Part shown: piece after piece, positions 55,846 through 60,000 of the stretch
How positions within the stretch are numbered: position 1 is the first letter of the stretch
Layout of the letters: each line of letters begins with the position of its first letter
Source of the DNA: Hydractinia symbiolongicarpus
Taxonomy: Eukaryota > Cnidaria > Hydrozoa > Anthoathecata > Hydractiniidae
Length of the DNA stretch: 60,000 bases
Direction of reading: 5' to 3'
Assembly (NCBI RefSeq): GCF_029227915.1
Contig: NC_079875.1
Coordinates: 17,417,001 to 17,477,000, forward strand
The notes under the pieces: generated by a model
What the model was told of the DNA's origin: nothing
What the model saw: only the letters and a program-made list of their open reading frames with translations
The model's database searches: none
Translations under genes and position numbers: made by a program

Positions 55846-56520
55846 TTATTCTATGAGCAAACGATGCATTTTTATCATGGTGAAATTCATCTGTAAGCAT
55901 GAACTGGAGACAATCTGTGGAACCCTTCAGGGGAAGGTATATCGGAGTGTCAAAACTCCAGGTCAGTATGTCCCCCAAGACATTCAACTCTTTGGTGGGA
56001 AGCAAAGCAAGAATTTTAGACTTTTTCCCATCTAATAGACAATCGTATTCATTTAACTGAGGGCAAACAAGGCGTAGCCGAATGTAAGCGTCAGTCTTGT
56101 AGACTGCATCGTAGTTGCTCTTTGTATAGTAATTTTTACTAGGATCGTAGGGTAGACCCAAGAGTTCTTGCAGTTGTCAATGAATTACCACTGTGTACCC
56201 GTCACTGACACAGAGCCTTCAGAGTCCATTTTTCAGGACAAAGAGCTTCATTTCTCTGCCTGGCTGTTGACGATACTCGCTAAATCCTCGATCTTATACA
56301 GGCCGTTCAAAATCTCAATTCGAGTAACCTCTGCCCTGTCTTACGAATGACGAATTCATTATTGCTGTAAAGGTTCAACCATACGGGTCGAATACTTAAC
56401 GATTTCGGGGCAATCCTAGTATCTTGTTCCAGGTAATCTTCAAATATCGTAGGTTTTTCAATATAGGTAATGTAGAGTTGCTTTATCGTTTTGGTATACC
56501 AAAACGATGAACATTTACTC
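55846..56520 (-). pseudogene. Minus-strand structural-type ORF, unit 3, C-terminus deleted
   Basis: A deletion near 55860 removes the last codons and the stop, so the frame runs into the downstream PSAPAEDD ORF region and ends at 55781. The middle piece (55870-56161) is open. It shares the 4-bp deletion with unit 1. Confidence 0.45.
56485..56508. promoter_or_regulatory. 24-bp perfect palindrome over a start codon, unit 3
   Basis: The half-site is ATCGTTTTGGTA, followed directly by its reverse complement. The last two bases are the A and T of the ATG at 56507. It could be an operator or bidirectional promoter element for the divergent pair, or a hairpin at the 5' end of the message. Confidence 0.4.
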
Positions 56521-57617
56521 GTACAACCCCAATGCAAAATACAATTCCAACAGGGGAGAATGGCCCGTTGGTATTACAAACTTGGAGCACCAGGACCTGT
56601 ACGTGTCTACAGAATCACATATTCATATGGTATTCTCCGAGTTTACCAAATATGCCATTAAAATTCCAACCAATTTGTTGGATGACCCTGTCAGGGTTGG
56701 TTGTACGGGACAGGCGTTGGATTACTGGAATATCCAGCTTAATTTTTCTACCTATTGTGCAACTACGGCATTAGGCATCTCTGCTAAACACATGACAGGC
56801 TCCGTACCCATTCTTAACTCGATCTTTAAATTTCATGTCTATTACCACATGCGTCGTATATTAGCAAGAATGAAGGTGCCCATGCCGTATGAGATGGTTT
56901 TCATCAGTACACAAAACCCTACTCAACCTCCGGATACGCACAAGTGTGTCGCAAAGACGGTGCTAAGCCCAATAGCCTGTACAAATTCAAGGCTGTCATA
57001 TCGTCACTCCCCAACGGTTCATGGTGGCCTCAGGTTGATTGGGACTATGCAAAGTTTATCATACCGACAAGCCAGGGCCTGACGTCGGAAGATCTGACCA
57101 AGCTAAGCCAGAGTATTTGCGTCTACGTGGTCTTGTTGCCTGGTGGCACGCGGGGGCCAAGGCATCCTTACTCGGTTCATATGCGGACAACTACACAGCC
57201 AGGCAAATTCTGTTGCAAACATTTCAGAGTATGGTGTGGAGGGAGAAAAATGTCGGGCATGACATCACACAATTTCAGAAGGTGCGGCAGTATGCCACAA
57301 CACCAGTCAATTTTGCCGTCATGCCTAGCGTATACATGCTACCCTCAAACATGAACCTGCGTATTGGTAAAATTGAGGGGTATAACAACAACATCTTGAT
57401 CGCACATGCCAACGTAAGCGTTGGAGTCCAGGTTGAAGTGAATAACAAGCCTATTGTGAAACCTGCGAGCGGTTCATCAAACCAAGCGGGCTATAAACTT
57501 AAGCCTACTACACCTCCTAAGCATACTATCGAACGAACAACACGCAGGGAGGTAAAACAACATATACAGAAGGAGCATGCCCAGCTTGCCATACCGCCCC
57601 CTCTCAAAGAAGGTTGA
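56507..57617 (+). pseudogene. Broken plus-strand structural-type ORF, unit 3
   Basis: This is the fullest first half (56507-57082 open) and the fullest second half (57039-57617 open in another frame). It ends at the same deletion-made stop as unit 2, so the C-terminal membrane span is gone. Confidence 0.45.
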
Positions 57618-57992
57618 AAACAAAGGCTTGCACGCCTGCTGCCTTCAAATTGGTTAATATCGTCCCTGGGGCTAGGAACACCCTGCCATACAGTCTTGTA
57701 ACCCTTTTATCTCTGAAATAAAGTTCATTCCCTTCCAGTTTAAAATCATTGTAATTTAATTCACGTAGGATCACATCTGGATGTCCCATCTCCTTAAGAT
57801 GCGTGTAAAAATTGTCAACCTTTGATTTTAGAATTTCTTGCCACTGTCTTGTCATAGTGTCTTCATGGTCCTGTTGTTCTCCTAGGGTTTACGTTGAAGG
57901 CCTTGGGTTGATGGTGTAGTATCTTCATGTCTATCATCTGGACAGCCCTCCTCTTCCTCAATATCTGGTTCATAAACTGGGTTTGTTGGCAT
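57604..57992 (-). pseudogene. Minus-strand acidic ORF, unit 3, truncated
   Basis: It has the same truncation as unit 2. The 83-residue piece 57604-57855 is open. Confidence 0.4.
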
Positions 57993-58017
57993 TTATTTAA
58001 ATTCCCCATATAAATTA
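57993..58017. promoter_or_regulatory. Short AT-rich gap between divergent ORFs, unit 3
   Basis: It has the same TATA-like text as unit 1, here leading into an intact ATG at 58018. In unit 2 this gap is reduced to about 9 bp at 30703-30711 and the ATG is gone. Confidence 0.3.
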
Positions 58018-59295
58018 ATGAGTGCATTCGGAACTAAACTTGATCCCTACGCAGAAATGCAACAGCTTTTTGGTTTCAAGGGGAGGCGGAGGCGTGTCCA
58101 GATCAGCATCATACCTTCCACAATCAACCAAAACGAGGACTTGTACGTGGGTATTCCCAATATGCGACTGGACGAAGGTATTTTTCCAGGGTCTATCAAG
58201 CTACTATTTGACCTGGAAGTGACGGCTACGAATACAAAACGCACGATCGTCTCGAATATCGGCAAAAGCCTGGTGCGAGACCTACGTATGATCTTGAACT
58301 GTAACGAGGTGCAAAATATCAACGACTATTCCACGCTCGCAGTCTACCGAGATCTGTGACTACCCAAGTTCGATCGTGATAATAACCTGATCCTGGAGGG
58401 TATCAGCCGTAACCACGATACCATCCGTGCCCTGCAGGTGAAGGCCACTGACCATGTTGGTACCGATGAAGAGAAAGCCAATGTTGCCGCGTATAACAAC
58501 ACCTTTTGTATACCCTGGGCAAGATGTTTGAGTTGACTAAGGACCTACCCTTCTTTCCGGTGGGTTTATACGACAGACTTCAGTTCGTGATTCATTTCAC
58601 GTCTCACGGTAACGTCATCAAGGATGAAGGTAGGGCGGCCTCAGGGTCTACGCCAGCCAAGACAGCAGATGCTGCGTACAAGATAACCAATATAAAGTTG
58701 GAATTCGACAAGTGAAACATGAGGGACTCGCAAGCGCCATGATGTCCCGGTATAGTCGTCTGGCGCTACCGTATGAACGGATCCTACGTTCCAAAGTGGT
58801 TACCATGAAGAAACAGGACACGAGTTGTAACCTACAAATCGACACACCTGCAAAAATTTTAAAGGGTGTCTTGCTACTGTTAGTTGACCCTTCAAAATTT
58901 AAAGCTTACTCTGGTGTCAACAGGGTGTTCTACAACCCCAAAATTGAGAAGATATCCATCACTGTCCAAGGCAAACCCAAGGAGCTGTACTTGCATGCTA
59001 TGTTACCCAAAGACCACCTCGAACAGATCGTGAACCTCTTCGATAGCCAAGACTCTAATGTCACAATAGGCCAGTTTTTTAAGGAACGATACGCCCTCTT
59101 TATCGATTTCCGCTACTCTCCTGATCATACCCTACATGGTTCGGGAAGAGACTCCTACAACACCTGAGTCACGTCATAATCCTACACATGGCAAAGAGAG
59201 CCGACGATTCTGGGGATATACGCTGTTATGTGTACCTGCTTCAAGATGCCCAGCTGAATATTCTCGATGCTAGGTTTCACTCTGTGGAGTACTAA
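58018..59295 (+). pseudogene. Capsid-like ORF, broken, unit 3
   Basis: This is the only copy with an ATG (58018, MSAFGTKLDPY). It has the common TGA at 58357, the common frameshift near 58505, and the 1-bp loss at ~58712 shared with unit 2. The tail ends in FHSVEY at 59295. Confidence 0.45.
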
Positions 59296-59469
59296 TGACC
59301 TTAATTTGTGTTTGTTCTAGGGGAAAATACAAATCAATACGGAAAACAAGGGATGCTGAACATGCAAAAAAGTTTTAACCCTCGACAATTTTAGGATCTG
59401 GGGGGGCAAGTCAAACAAAAAGTTGCATAGTTTGGCTGGATGAAAAGAAACAGCAGCGTGCCAAAAACA

Positions 59470-60000
59470 AGGGCCTTATTGTAGTCGCGGGAATCAGTGT
59501 AAAGACTGCAAGGGGAATCAGATTTGTAAACATGAAATGGTGAGAGCCTATTACAAAGAGTGCAAAGGTAGCCAAATTTGCGAACATGAAAGACAGAGGT
59601 CTTACTGCAAAGAGTGCAAAGGTAGGCAGATTTGCGAATATGAAAAAATAAGGGCCCAATGTAAAAAGTGCAAAGGTAGCCAGATGTGCCACCATCAAAC
59701 ACAGAGGGCCTATTGCAAAGAGTGAAAAGGTAGCCAGATTTTCCACCATCAAATACAGAGGGCCTATTGCAAACAGTGCAAAGGCCAGGTGTGCTACTTT
59801 AAAGACAGAGGTCTAAGTGCTAAGATTGTAAAGAGAGTCGGAATTTTGAACATGAAAGGGTGAATTATCGCTTCAAAAAATGCAGGGGAAGTGAGATTTG
59901 TGAACATTAAAGACAGAGGTCTAAGTGGAAAGACTGCAAAGGAAGTGGGATTTGTAAACATGAAAGACAGAGGTCTCAGTGTAAAGACTGCAAGGGGAGT
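59470..60000 (+). pseudogene. Cys/His 54-bp repeat ORF, unit 3 (cut by window end)
   Basis: The array has the unit 1 arrangement, without the four extra repeats of unit 2, and has its own ~54-bp loss near 59785. It continues past the window. Confidence 0.55.

Larger units (their letters stand above)
53940..60000. mobile_element. Decayed Polinton/Maverick-like element, unit 3 (partial)
   Basis: The visible copy runs from the iterons into the Cys/His repeat ORF. The coiled-coil and integrase parts lie beyond the window. It keeps the most complete spacing between the divergent gene pairs, including an intact 24-bp palindrome and an ATG for the capsid-like ORF. Confidence 0.6.
54100..60000. repeat. 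Unit 3 of the array, cut by the window end
   Basis: Only the first 5.9 kb (the virus-like part) is visible. Its left end (54100 to about 56400) shares derived indels with unit 1. From about 57600 rightward it shares derived deletions with unit 2, so it is a mosaic. Confidence 0.93.

Overview
The window is eukaryotic and AT-rich, with spliced genes, transposon debris and long gene-poor stretches. It most likely comes from a cnidarian. That is an inference from three things: the mix of Polinton-type gene families, a spliced gene with a ShK-type (ShKT) cysteine domain, and Penelope-type GIY-YIG remnants. I cannot name the species.

Layout: the window is a tandem array of one ~27 kb unit. Unit 1 is 1-26829, unit 2 is 26830-54099, and unit 3 starts at 54100 and is cut by the window end. 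The unit edge I use is simply the window start; the true duplication breakpoint is unknown. The units align along their whole length, but differ by substitutions, many small indels and several unit-specific blocks of 100-670 bp.

Each unit has three parts. (1) The first ~7 kb is a dead Polinton/Maverick-like (virus-like) element. It has genes on both strands: two or three small ORFs that are still open, a set of broken structural-type ORFs (including a capsid-like candidate), a 54-bp-periodic Cys/His repeat ORF, a coiled-coil ORF, and the C-terminal part of a retroviral-type integrase. No polymerase, packaging ATPase or protease was found. Several stops and frameshifts are common to all units, so the element died before the array was amplified. 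A GIY-YIG endonuclease remnant follows it. (2) A ~12 kb block, bounded by ~100 bp inverted repeats, carries a perfect 31-bp-arm hairpin, a 48-bp minisatellite (9 copies in unit 1, 14 in unit 2), two tandem paralogues of a putative nucleotide-sugar transferase-like protein, a pogo-like MITE, a second GIY-YIG remnant and, on the minus strand, a three-exon ShKT-domain gene. (3) The last ~7 kb has no gene I can support. It ends in three 14-bp iterons spaced 45-46 bp apart, just before the next unit.

The genes do not form one evident pathway. The transferase-like genes and the ShKT gene look like host genes carried along in a segmental duplication. Unit 3 matches unit 1 at its left end and unit 2 further right, which points to gene conversion or unequal crossing-over within the array.
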